In this document: positions 52,724 to 60,238 of the stretch, piece by piece
Layout of the letters: each line of letters starts with the position of its first letter
Numbering within the stretch: position 1 is the first letter of the stretch
Assembly (NCBI GenBank): GCA_963835885.1
Contig: CAWIHF010000015.1
Location: 372,001-436,000 of the forward strand
Direction: 5' to 3'
DNA from: Roseiarcus sp963835885
Lineage (GTDB): Bacteria; Pseudomonadota; Alphaproteobacteria; Rhizobiales; Beijerinckiaceae
Length of the DNA stretch: 64,000 nt
The notes under the pieces: model-generated
The model's database searches: none
What the model was told of the DNA's origin: nothing
The model's input: only the letters and a program-made list of their open reading frames with translations
Made by a program: the position numbers and the translations under genes

Positions 52724-54187
52724 ATGCTGAACCTCGAAACCGCCGATGCGCCGCACAAGCTGCGCCGCGTCGCCATCGAGCCCGTCACCCGCGTCGAGGG
52801 GCATGGCAAGGTGACGATCCTCCTCGACGAGGAGAACCGAATCCATCAAGTCCGGCTCCACATCGTCGAGTTCCGCGGCTTCGAGGTGTTCATCCGGGGG
52901 CGGCCCTACTGGGAGGTGCCGGTCGCCGTGCAGCGCCTGTGCGGCATCTGCCCGGTCAGCCACCTCCTGGCGGCGACCAAGGCGATGGACATCATCGCCG
53001 GCTTCGGCCCTCTGACGCCGACCGCGGAAAAGCTGCGTCGCCTCTTGCACTACGGGCAGATCGTGCAGTCGCATGCGCTGCATTTCTTCCATCTTTCTTC
53101 GCCCGACCTGCTGCTCGGCTTCGAGAGCGAGGTCGCGAAGCGCAACATCATCGGCGTCGCCGCCGCCTTCCCCGATCTCGCCGTGCAGGGCGTCATGACG
53201 CGCAAGTTCGGGCAGCAAGTGATCGCCCACATCGCCGGCAAGCGCATCCACGGCACCGGCGTCATTCCCGGCGGGATGAACAAGCCGCTCAGCATCGCCG
53301 ATCGCGATTCGATGCGCGCCGGGATCGACCAGATCGTCGACTGGTCGAAGGCGGCGGTCGGGCTGGTGATCCAGTTGCACGAGACGAGCCCCGACTTCTA
53401 CAACACCTTCGGCGAGTCGCGCGCCAACATGATGGGCCTTGTCGACCAGCGCGGCGCGATCGACTTCTACCATGGGGGCTTGCGCGCCCGTGACGCCGAC
53501 GGCGGCCCGATCTTCGACCACGTCGACTACGCGACCTATAAGAGCGTGCTCCAGGAGGACATCAAGAACTGGAGCTACATGAAGTTCCCCCACATCAAGA
53601 CGCTCGGGGCCGACAAGGGCTGGTATCGCGTCGGGCCGCTGGCGCGGGTGCAGGTCTGCGACGTGATGCCGACGCCGCTCGCCGAGGCCGAGCGCCAGAA
53701 ATTCCTCGAGGTCGGCGGCGGCAAGCCGGTGCACGGCGCGCTGATGTATCATTGGGCGCGCATGATCGAGATGCTGCACGTCGCCGAAATGGCGCGCGAG
53801 CTGCTCGACGATCCCGACATCGTCGGCACGGAGCTGATGGCCGACAAGGGGCCACGACGCGAAGAGGGGGTCGGCGTGATCGAAGCCCCGCGCGGCACCC
53901 TCTTCCACCACTACCGGGCCGACGAAACCGACCTCGTCACCTATTGCAACCTCATCGTGTCGACCACCAACAACAACCAGGCGATGAACGAGTCGATCCG
54001 CGCGGTCGCGTCACGCTACCTGTCGGGACGCGAGCTCACCGAGGGGCTTTTGAACCACATCGAGGTCGCCATCCGCGCCTACGACCCGTGCCTCTCCTGC
54101 GCCACCCACGCCCTGGGGCAGATGCCGCTCGAAATCGACCTCGTCGACGCCGGCGGCGCGCTCGTGTCGCGCCTGCGCAAGGGCTGA
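52724..54187 (+). CDS. hoxH: [NiFe] hydrogenase large subunit HoxH (precursor)
   Basis: A 487-residue catalytic subunit. The N-terminal nickel ligands are in RLCGICPVSHLLAATKAMDI, with the preceding signature EPVTRVEGHGKVTILLDEEN. The C-terminal ligands are in YDPCLSCATHALGQMP. About 25 residues follow the DPCxxCxxH motif, the extension removed by the HoxW protease after Ni insertion. It splits H2 and delivers electrons through HoxY, HoxU and HoxF to NAD+. Confidence 0.95.
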   Translation: MLNLETADAPHKLRRVAIEPVTRVEGHGKVTILLDEENRIHQVRLHIVEFRGFEVFIRGRPYWEVPVAVQRLCGICPVSHLLAATKAMDIIAGFGPLTPTAEKLRRLLHYGQIVQSHALHFFHLSSPDLLLGFESEVAKRNIIGVAAAFPDLAVQGVMTRKFGQQVIAHIAGKRIHGTGVIPGGMNKPLSIADRDSMRAGIDQIVDWSKAAVGLVIQLHETSPDFYNTFGESRANMMGLVDQRGAIDFYHGGLRARDADGGPIFDHVDYATYKSVLQEDIKNWSYMKFPHIKTLGADKGWYRVGPLARVQVCDVMPTPLAEAERQKFLEVGGGKPVHGALMYHWARMIEMLHVAEMARELLDDPDIVGTELMADKGPRREEGVGVIEAPRGTLFHHYRADETDLVTYCNLIVSTTNNNQAMNESIRAVASRYLSGRELTEGLLNHIEVAIRAYDPCLSCATHALGQMPLEIDLVDAGGALVSRLRKG

Positions 54188-54190
54188 GCT

Positions 54191-54691
54191 TTGCGCCTCG
54201 TCGTTTTCGGATGGGGAAACGATGCGCGCGGCGACGATGGGCTGGGGCCGCTCCTGCTGGCGCGGGTCGCCGGCGCCGGGTGGCCCGAGGTGACCACGAT
54301 CGAGGACTTCCAGTTGCAGATCGAGCACGCGCTCGATCTCGACGGGGCCGATGCGGCGCTGTTCCTCGACGCGGGCAAGGACACGCCCGCGCCATTCACG
54401 TTCAGCGAGATTCTGCCGAGGCGGATCGCGACGCATTCGACCCACGCGATCGCGCCGGAGGCTGTGCTCGACGTTTTTGAACGTACGCTCGCCAAAGCGC
54501 CGCCGCCGTCGTTCACGCTCTGCGTGCGCGGCGAACGGTTCGAACTGGGCGAAGGCCTGTCGGCCGAAGCGGCCGAGCGGCTCGAAGCGGCCTGGGGGTT
54601 CGTCGAGGGGCTGATGCGCGAGCGGACTCTTGAAGCGTGGCGGCCCGCGGCGGGCGCTTACGCTCGAGGCGGCGCCCCGGCCGTCGGATAG
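54191..54691 (+). CDS. hoxW: Hydrogenase maturation protease HoxW
   Basis: A 166-residue endopeptidase of the HybD/HoxW family. The N-terminal motif GWGNDARGDDGLGP holds the first metal-sensing acid, and ALFLDAGKDTPAPF and THSTHAIAPEAVLDVF hold the later acidic and His sites. It removes the C-terminal tail of HoxH. Translation starts at TTG 54191, three bases after the hoxH stop. hyp genes for Ni-Fe cofactor assembly are not in the window. Confidence 0.88.
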   Translation: MRLVVFGWGNDARGDDGLGPLLLARVAGAGWPEVTTIEDFQLQIEHALDLDGADAALFLDAGKDTPAPFTFSEILPRRIATHSTHAIAPEAVLDVFERTLAKAPPPSFTLCVRGERFELGEGLSAEAAERLEAAWGFVEGLMRERTLEAWRPAAGAYARGGAPAVG

Positions 54692-55058
54692 GCGAATCTG
54701 TTCGCGAGCGGGCGATTTCAAAGGCTTGGGCGCCAAAATATGCAACTTTGCAACTTTTGCAAGTCCCGTCGTCCGATGACGATGATCCGCGCGCCATGCC
54801 ATTTCCGGGCGCGAATCCAGACTTTTCATAGCCTTGCGGCGCCATTTCCGCGCCGCGGGTCAGGCCATCGCGCGCCCCCGTCTCGGCGGTGGGGACGCCC
54901 CCGGCCAAGGGATCGACGGCCGGCTTCACCGACCAGCCTCCGCCGCGCGCGCCGCCGCGCGCCCCGATCGATCGGCTGCGAGCGGGGGTGGGCGGAATGG
55001 CTTCGACGGAACCGGATAAGCGGGGCTCTTCTTCAGGGCTGCGGCGTGAGAACAGATG
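54692..55058. other. Intergenic DNA after hoxW
   Basis: No gene is supported. The notable sequence is a short tandem at 54742-54763 (GCAACTTT, GCAACTTTT, GCAAG) set in AT-rich DNA, unlike the surrounding GC-rich operon. The stretch ends at the IS1595 target duplication. Confidence 0.45.
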
Positions 55059-55066
55059 TAGAACAA
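55059..55066. repeat. Target-site duplication, left copy
   Basis: TAGAACAA immediately precedes the left inverted repeat of the IS1595 element and is repeated exactly at 56110-56117. Confidence 0.85.
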
Positions 55067-56109
55067 AGCTCAATTCGCGTTAGATTGATATCATCATTTG
55101 GGCTCCTCCGCCGATGGCGGCATTGAGGCATGCTCGGGGCGTGGGATTGTGCTTGAGGCCGGCGAGGTGGAACCACCTGAGGTAGCTGTCGAGGTATTTT
55201 GTGGCAATGCCGCGACGGGGGCGCAGGAAGGTTTTGAGGCTCTCATGGCGACTGTTGACGGTCTGGATGTGTAATTCGCCGCGGACGCGTTCACCTTTCG
55301 ACTGGTTGAGCGCTTCATGGCTGACGCCGAGGGCGGCGGCGCAAGGCGGGTAGACGTTATTGCCGTCGGTGACGAGCAAGGTGTCCTTACCCAGAATGGG
55401 CGCGAGCACCGGCTTGATGGTCTGGGCGGTCACGGCCGAGAGGACGGCGCTGATGGTGGCGCCGCTCCGGTCGGCGGCCACCAGGATCGGCGTCTGTTCG
55501 TCCGAAAGGCCGCGCTTGGCTGCTTTTCCGCCCCGCCTGCGAGCCTTGCGACCGAGGCGACGCTCGCCCTTACAGCTTGATAATATATAGGTTTCGTCGA
55601 CTTCGACGATGCCGCTCAACAGGCGCGTGGGGTTCTTGGCGGCGCGCAGGAAGCGATGTCGCCAGCGGAACGCCGTGCTCACCGCCACCCCGCACCGCTC
55701 GGCCGAGGCGGCCACCGTCTCGCCCTCGCTCACCGACTGACCAAAATCAAGCCAGCGTTCCTTCTTGCGCAATCGGGCCAGCGGCGTTCCGGTCAGCGCA
55801 TTGAAGCTTCTGCGGCAATCCTTGCAGCGGAAACGGCGCAGGCCGTCGGTTCGGCCCCCGCCCACCGACGCCCCGCCGCAGTGCGGACAGCGCCGCGCCT
55901 CGCCCAAGCGCTCCTCGATCGCCGCCGCCACCGCCGCTCTGGGCTGCCGGCCGGCCAGCACCGCCTCGAGCTCCTGGCGCTGCTTTGCCGTCAGACCGTC
56001 GATCTCCGCCAGCCACGCTCGAAACATCCCCTGATCCATCGCTATCCCCTGTCAATCCATAATAAATCGTAGCACAAACAGGCCACCTCAATCTAACGCT
56101 AATTGAGCC
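55067..56109 (-). mobile_element. Complete IS1595-family insertion sequence
   Basis: A 1043-bp element. Its terminal inverted repeats are about 22 bp with two mismatches: the left end reads AGCTCAATTCGCGTTAGA, and the right end, complemented, reads GGCTCAATTAGCGTTAGA. It is flanked by a perfect 8-bp duplication TAGAACAA (55059-55066 and 56110-56117), the size typical of IS1595. The transposase gene fills nearly the whole element. Confidence 0.92.
55080..56039 (-). CDS. IS1595 family transposase
   Basis: A 319-residue ISXO2-like transposase. The N-terminal zinc ribbon is ARRCPHCGGASVGGG with FRCKDCRRSFNALTGTPLA. A helix-turn-helix follows (AASAERCGVAVSTAFRWRHR). The catalytic acids are in LSGIVEVDETYI and LLVTDGNNVYPPC, and the final residue is in VNSRHESLKTFLRPRRGIA, within the conserved WFHLAG-ending domain. 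The frame is intact and its stop codon lies inside the left inverted repeat. Confidence 0.92.
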   Translation of the reverse strand: MDQGMFRAWLAEIDGLTAKQRQELEAVLAGRQPRAAVAAAIEERLGEARRCPHCGGASVGGGRTDGLRRFRCKDCRRSFNALTGTPLARLRKKERWLDFGQSVSEGETVAASAERCGVAVSTAFRWRHRFLRAAKNPTRLLSGIVEVDETYILSSCKGERRLGRKARRRGGKAAKRGLSDEQTPILVAADRSGATISAVLSAVTAQTIKPVLAPILGKDTLLVTDGNNVYPPCAAALGVSHEALNQSKGERVRGELHIQTVNSRHESLKTFLRPRRGIATKYLDSYLRWFHLAGLKHNPTPRACLNAAIGGGAQMMISI

Positions 56110-56117
56110 TAGAACAA
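56110..56117. repeat. Target-site duplication, right copy
   Basis: TAGAACAA follows the right inverted repeat of the IS1595 element, identical to 55059-55066. Confidence 0.85.
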
Positions 56118-56184
56118 TTTTCCCCTCTTGTCAAGAAATTGTCGGTCGGCAATCGTCGTCGGCGGACGCGCCCTCCCTTCTCCC

Positions 56185-56391
56185 GTTCGGGAGAAGGGTC
56201 GGGGATGAGGGCGGAGGCGGGCGCGGTTGGCCGCCGCGGTTCGAACAGGCTGCGACAGCGCCCGCGGCGCCGCGCGAGGAAAGCCGCCTCGGCTCACGGT
56301 CCTCATCCCTGTCCGTTCTCTGGTACGGGAGAAGGTGACGCGCACCGACGCCTGATATTTTCGAAAACCGCCTTCCCGAGCCGGCGTCTGA
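56185..56391. repeat. Approximately 205-bp direct repeat, copy 1
   Basis: From GTTCGGGAGAAGGGTCGGGG to GCCGGCGTCTGA this segment matches 57491-57690 closely, in the same orientation. Shared landmarks are GGTTCGAACAGGCTG, GAAAGCCGCCTCGGCTCACG, GGGAGAAGGTGACGCGCACC and GATATTTTCGAAAACCGCC. It contains hairpins but no supported gene. Confidence 0.8.
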
Positions 56392-56532
56392 TGGCTGGCC
56401 CATAGGCGCCCTGCCGACGCTTCGCCCCCGGCCTCGCGGCCGACGACGCACGGCTCGGGGCCGATGCGGTTCGCTATTCCTTCATCGTAGTGGACTGGCG
56501 CCACCTACTCCTCGCCGGCCTCCCGGCGCACC

Positions 56533-56590
56533 GTCACCGTAATACCAATATGCTGTCACCGTAATACGCGTAATACGCGTAATACGTAAT
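56533..56590. repeat. GTCACCGTAATAC motifs (two copies) plus 9-bp tandem array
   Basis: GTCACCGTAATAC occurs at 56533-56545 and again at 56555-56567. The second copy runs into a TAATACGCG tandem repeat (two copies and part of a third, to 56590). Two more copies of the 13-mer occur at 57478 and 58468. The array lies upstream of brnT. Confidence 0.75.
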
Positions 56591-56653
56591 GTCGTTCTTG
56601 AAGCCGCGGACTTGAATCTTGATTTTTATCTAGATTTCGACTAGGGTTGTTTT

Positions 56654-56923
56654 ATGGAATTCGGTTGGACGCGGGCCAAGCGGGACAAAACGCTTGCGGA
56701 GCGTCAAATCGATTTCGCCGCGATGACGGTCGGGTTTGTCGATCCGGGCAGAAAAATCGCCCGCGATCTTCGCAAGGACTACGGCGAGGAGCGGTTCAAT
56801 ATGCTCGCGAAGATCGGGCCGCGGGTCTTTCATATCACGTTTGCGATGCGTGGCTCGGTCACCTGGATCATTTCGGCGCGCACGGCCAACGCGAGAGGGC
56901 AAAAACGCTATGAAACGCCCTGA
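56654..56923 (+). CDS. brnT: BrnT family ribonuclease toxin
   Basis: An 89-residue RelE-fold toxin. It opens MEFGWTRAKRDKTLAERQID, the BrnT start in which Trp-x3-Lys/Arg is conserved, then shows ARDLRKDYGEERFNMLAKIG. It ends VTWIISARTANARGQKRYE, which matches the family C-terminus (IISAR-x2-x3-E/KxYE). BrnT cleaves RNA and is held inactive by BrnA. The next gene overlaps by 14 bp. The start is ATG 56654. Confidence 0.85.
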   Translation: MEFGWTRAKRDKTLAERQIDFAAMTVGFVDPGRKIARDLRKDYGEERFNMLAKIGPRVFHITFAMRGSVTWIISARTANARGQKRYETP

Positions 56924-57254
56924 AGTCGTCCGCACGGTGCTGGTCGACGGCAAGCTCTACCTGCGCAACGCCGACGAAACCCTGTCGCCCCTCGGCGACC
57001 AGACTGATTATGCGCGCCTCGACGCCCAGAGCGCGGCCGAGATTGAGAGCATCGCCGAAAACGACAGCGAGGGCGCGCCGATGAGCGACGAGGAATGGAC
57101 GCGCGCGGAAGTTCGCCAGCCGGTCAAGAAACCGGTCGGTCTGAAACTCGACGACGACATTTTGAGCTGGTTCAAATCCCAGGGGCGCGGCTATCAGACG
57201 CGCATCAACGCCGTCCTGCGGCGCTATGTCGAAGCGCATCGGAAGACGGGCTGA
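56910..57254 (+). CDS. brnA: BrnA family antitoxin
   Basis: A 114-residue antitoxin. The C-terminal ribbon-helix-helix reads VGLKLDDDILSWFKSQGRGY then QTRINAVLRRYVEAHRKTG, the characteristic BrnA DNA-binding end. The central acidic region (IAENDSEGAPMSDEEWTRAE) should contact BrnT. Start ATG 56910 lies inside the brnT 3' end, the common toxin-first order of this family. Autorepression of the operon is expected from the family. Confidence 0.87.
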   Translation: MKRPEVVRTVLVDGKLYLRNADETLSPLGDQTDYARLDAQSAAEIESIAENDSEGAPMSDEEWTRAEVRQPVKKPVGLKLDDDILSWFKSQGRGYQTRINAVLRRYVEAHRKTG

Positions 57255-57477
57255 CGGGGGCGTCCCGCCATCGCCGCGCGGAGACACGAAACCGTCGCGC
57301 GCCGGCCAAGCGCGCGCGAGCCTGCCAGGACGCGGCGCGATGCCATGGGCTCGTCCGTTGCTGCCCGGAATTGCCGTGATGCATGCATGATTCACACTTT
57401 GCGCCAACGTGCGGCCTTCCCCGCTGGCCGTCGCTCCTGGCCGCGCCAAATCGGACGAATTCGGAAAATATATAAGC

Positions 57478-57490
57478 GTCACCGTAATAC
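57478..57490. repeat. GTCACCGTAATAC motif, third copy
   Basis: The motif is followed at once by GTTCGGGAG, the point where the second 200-bp direct repeat begins and where copy 1 has different upstream sequence. It therefore marks a sequence junction. Confidence 0.7.
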
Positions 57491-57690
57491 GTTCGGGAGA
57501 AGGGTCGGGGATGAGGGCGGAGGCGGGCGTGGTTGGCCGATGCGGTTCGAACAGGCTGTGACCTGTGGCGCCGCGAAGAAAGCCGCCTCGGCTCACGGCC
57601 CTCACCCCTGTCCGTTCTCTCGTACGGGAGAAGGTGACGCGCACCGACGCCTGATATTTTCGAAAACCGCCTTCCCAAGCCGGCGTCTGA
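57491..57690. repeat. Approximately 200-bp direct repeat, copy 2
   Basis: Same orientation and roughly 85-90% identical by eye to 56185-56391. The two copies bracket the brnTA operon, so recombination between them could delete it. Confidence 0.8.
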
Positions 57691-57717
57691 AGGCTTATGA
57701 CCTGCCGGATGAATCCA

Positions 57718-57999
57718 ATGAAGACAACGCCTGAAATCGGTCGGCGCCTCGACGCAGAGGAGAGGGCGCTCATTGAAGCCTTCGAGATGGGCGATGCGCC
57801 GGTCAAAAGCGGGCTTACGCCCGAGCGCAAGCGCGAGATTGAAGCGATGGCGCGCGCGACGATGACCGACGAGCGCGCCAAAATCTCTTTGCGCATTCCC
57901 AGACGAGACCTCGCCCGCCTAAAATCCCGCGCCCTCCAGGAAGGGATCCCCTATCAGACGCTGATCAATGCGCTGATCCATCGATACGTCTCGGATTGA
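57718..57999 (+). CDS. Orphan CopG/BrnA-like antitoxin
   Basis: A 93-residue protein from ATG 57718 (MKTTPEIGRRLDAEERALIE). The C-terminal ribbon-helix-helix is ISLRIPRRDLARLKSRALQE then GIPYQTLINALIHRYVS, typical of CopG-family antitoxins that accompany small RNases. No toxin gene lies beside it; the upstream side is the direct repeat and the downstream side a DUF4926 gene. It could be an orphan antitoxin or have lost its partner. Confidence 0.7.
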   Translation: MKTTPEIGRRLDAEERALIEAFEMGDAPVKSGLTPERKREIEAMARATMTDERAKISLRIPRRDLARLKSRALQEGIPYQTLINALIHRYVSD

Positions 58000-58139
58000 G
58001 CGGACGATCGGCCTCCAAGACCGCCGCGCCGTGGTACGGGCCATCTGGATGTCGCCGAACGGCGAGGCGGTTCCTCGCTTCATAATCTGCTGGGTCTTGT
58101 GATGGCGGTTCAAATGAAAGAGGGCGACGAGGCGACCCT

Positions 58140-58334
58140 GTGCTGACCGCGGCCTTGCTGCGCGATCTGCCCGAACAAGGGCTCGTTCGCGGACAGGTCG
58201 GCATGATCGTCGAGGCGCTCGACGGTAGGACCTCTCTCGCCGAATTCAGCGACGATCGGGAAAAGGCATACGCGATCGTTCCCTGCCCGCAAGACGCGCT
58301 ACTCGTCCTGCACACGATTCCGCGCGCGGCGTGA
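58140..58334 (+). CDS. DUF4926 domain protein
   Basis: A 64-residue protein from GTG 58140, with GAGG seven bases upstream. LLRDLPEQGLVRGQVGMIVE is the DUF4926 SH3-like core, and the rest is YAIVPCPQDALLVLHTIPRA. Short DUF4926 proteins are often encoded next to toxin-like nucleases, but none is visible here. The function is unknown. Confidence 0.6.
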   Translation: MLTAALLRDLPEQGLVRGQVGMIVEALDGRTSLAEFSDDREKAYAIVPCPQDALLVLHTIPRAA

Positions 58335-58467
58335 TTGGACGCCTGACGCGCTTGTCAGGAGCCTCAAGGTTTCAAGACCGAATTACCGGGACGCGCCCGC
58401 ATTTGCGTTTTTGCGTTTTTTAGTCCCTTCGAGGTCGTGGCCTCCGCATTAAGGTTTTGACGGGCCT

Positions 58468-58480
58468 GTCACCGTAATAC
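58468..58480. repeat. GTCACCGTAATAC motif, fourth copy
   Basis: The motif directly precedes the truncated 5' end of a methyltransferase fragment, so again it coincides with a junction. Confidence 0.7.
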
Positions 58481-58868
58481 CCAAGGGTTGCCGTTCGTCG
58501 ATGAGGCGTTCGACATTGCGGTCTCAAACGCTGTCCTGGAACATGTCGGGAGCCGCGCGGCGCAGGTCGGATTCGTGCGTGAATTGCGTCGCGTCGCACG
58601 CAAAGCCTTTATCACGGTTCCCAACCGCTATTTCCCGGTCGAGCACCACACCGGTCTTCCCTTCGTTCATTTTCGCGACGCGACTTTCGCTCGATTTCGA
58701 GCTTGCAACTTGACGGGCAAGAACAAATGGGCTACCTCGACGGAACTCATCTTGATGTCGAAGAGCAATCTGAGGAGTTTTGCGCCGGACGGCTCGAAGC
58801 CGACAATCGGCTACACCGGTCTTCTGCTCGGGCCGTTCAGCTCGAACCTCTATCTGAGCCTGCAGTGA
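58481..58868 (+). pseudogene. SAM-dependent methyltransferase, C-terminal fragment
   Basis: The frame reads LPFVDEAFDIAVSNAVLEHV, the class I methyltransferase segment (motif IV region), then ELRRVARKAFITVPNRYFPV and a tail ending SNLYLSLQ. The N-terminal half with the SAM-binding glycine loop is missing. The fragment begins a few bases after a GTCACCGTAATAC motif. Homologues of this type act in cell-surface glycan synthesis, which fits the neighbouring glycosyltransferase. Confidence 0.75.
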
Positions 58869-59018
58869 CAACTCGGGGCTGGCCTATCGGCGCCGCGCCG
58901 GCACGCCGTTTCATCCCGCGATGGATCTCCAACTCTTTTGCCGACCTTGATGGCTCCCTCGTCACCGGGGCCAGTGCTGGCGAGCTCAAGTGTTGCTGCC
59001 GTTCCGCAATTGGAAACG

Positions 59019-60071
59019 ATGATGTTCTCCCGCGCTGATTTTGCCTCGCCCGACCCTCGCTCTGCTCCTGCTGCCACTCCGTCGACAAGCGGGCCGCATG
59101 CGATGCTTCGCTATCGTACGGCGGTTCTTGTTCCGTGCTACAATGAAGAAGTGGCGGTCGGCCTAACCGTGGCAGCATTCAAAGCGGCTCTGCCTTACGC
59201 GACGATTTACGTATACTCCAATAATTCGACGGACCAAACCGTCGATGTCGCGCTTGCGGCGGGTGCCGTCGTACGGCGCGAAACACGCCAGGGCAAGGGC
59301 GAGGTCGTTCGGAGAATGTTTGCGGACGTGGACGCCGATATCTACGTCCTCGTGGACGGCGACGCGACATATGATGCCGCCGCGGCGCCGAGCATGATTG
59401 CACGCGCCGTCTCGGAAAACCTCGACTTCGTGAATGGGGCACGCGTGTCTGACGCGATCGATGCGTATCGGCGTGGACACCGGCTCGGAAATTTCCTGCT
59501 GACCGCCTTGGTACGAAATGTCTTCGGGCGACAATTCACCGACGTGCTGTCCGGCTACAAGGTGTTTTCGCGCCGCTTTGTTAAGTCGTTCCCTGCTATG
59601 TCACGCGGCTTCGAGATCGAGACCGAACTCGCCGTCCACGCACTTGAGCTTCGAATGCCATGCGGAGAGGAACTCACCCCGTATCGGGAGCGACCGCAGG
59701 GTTCATTAAGTAAGCTCAGCACTTATCGCGACGGTGTGCGCATACTGTGGCTGATCGCTTCCTTATTCAAGGAGGAGCGCCCACTCCAGGTTTTCGGCTT
59801 TTCTGGCTTCGCCCTGATCCTGCTTGGTATTATTCTCATGATTCCTCTGGCTCATACCTATGTCGAGACAGGCCTCGTGCCCCGCTTACCGACCGCGGTT
59901 CTCGTGGTCGGGCTCATGATCGTAGGTGTGCTCAGTATTTTCACAGGCCTCATCCTTGATATGGTGACAACCATGCGCCAGGAGGTGAAGCGGCTCGCGT
60001 ACCTGAAGGAGCTTCCTCTCAACGTAACGCCTGACGAGATCCGCGTAGATTGGTCGCGTTCGTTCGACTAG
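59019..60071 (+). CDS. Glycosyltransferase family 2, membrane anchored
   Basis: About 350 residues. The GT2 nucleotide-sugar domain has TAVLVPCYNEEVAVGLTVAA, YVYSNNSTDQTVDVALAAGA and the metal-binding YVLVDGDATYDA. The acceptor-side segment is RNVFGRQFTDVLSGYKVFSR with FEIETELAVHALEL. Two C-terminal membrane helices follow (FALILLGIILMIPLAH, VGLMIVGVLSIFTGLIL). This is the polyprenyl-phosphate glycosyltransferase layout, producing lipid-linked sugars for surface glycans. Start options are 58938, 59019 and 59100; GGAAACG favours 59019. Confidence 0.83.
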   Translation: MMFSRADFASPDPRSAPAATPSTSGPHAMLRYRTAVLVPCYNEEVAVGLTVAAFKAALPYATIYVYSNNSTDQTVDVALAAGAVVRRETRQGKGEVVRRMFADVDADIYVLVDGDATYDAAAAPSMIARAVSENLDFVNGARVSDAIDAYRRGHRLGNFLLTALVRNVFGRQFTDVLSGYKVFSRRFVKSFPAMSRGFEIETELAVHALELRMPCGEELTPYRERPQGSLSKLSTYRDGVRILWLIASLFKEERPLQVFGFSGFALILLGIILMIPLAHTYVETGLVPRLPTAVLVVGLMIVGVLSIFTGLILDMVTTMRQEVKRLAYLKELPLNVTPDEIRVDWSRSFD

Positions 60072-60238
60072 CACTACTTTGGATTTTAGAGGGATCGCAG
60101 AGGGTTTGGACTAACCGTCGGCTGAGCAATTTGCGGAGTTGGCGTTGAGGAAGTGGAACAGAGACTTAGGGCACCGTTCCACCTTTTCTTGCGCGCCAGG
60201 GCACAAGACTCGGCGGTGGATGTGTCCTGTGACCCGAA

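Noticed and set aside
56118..56653. CRISPR-like array in the TAATACGCG tandem region
   Set aside because: The units are 9 bp with no spacers and there are no cas genes.
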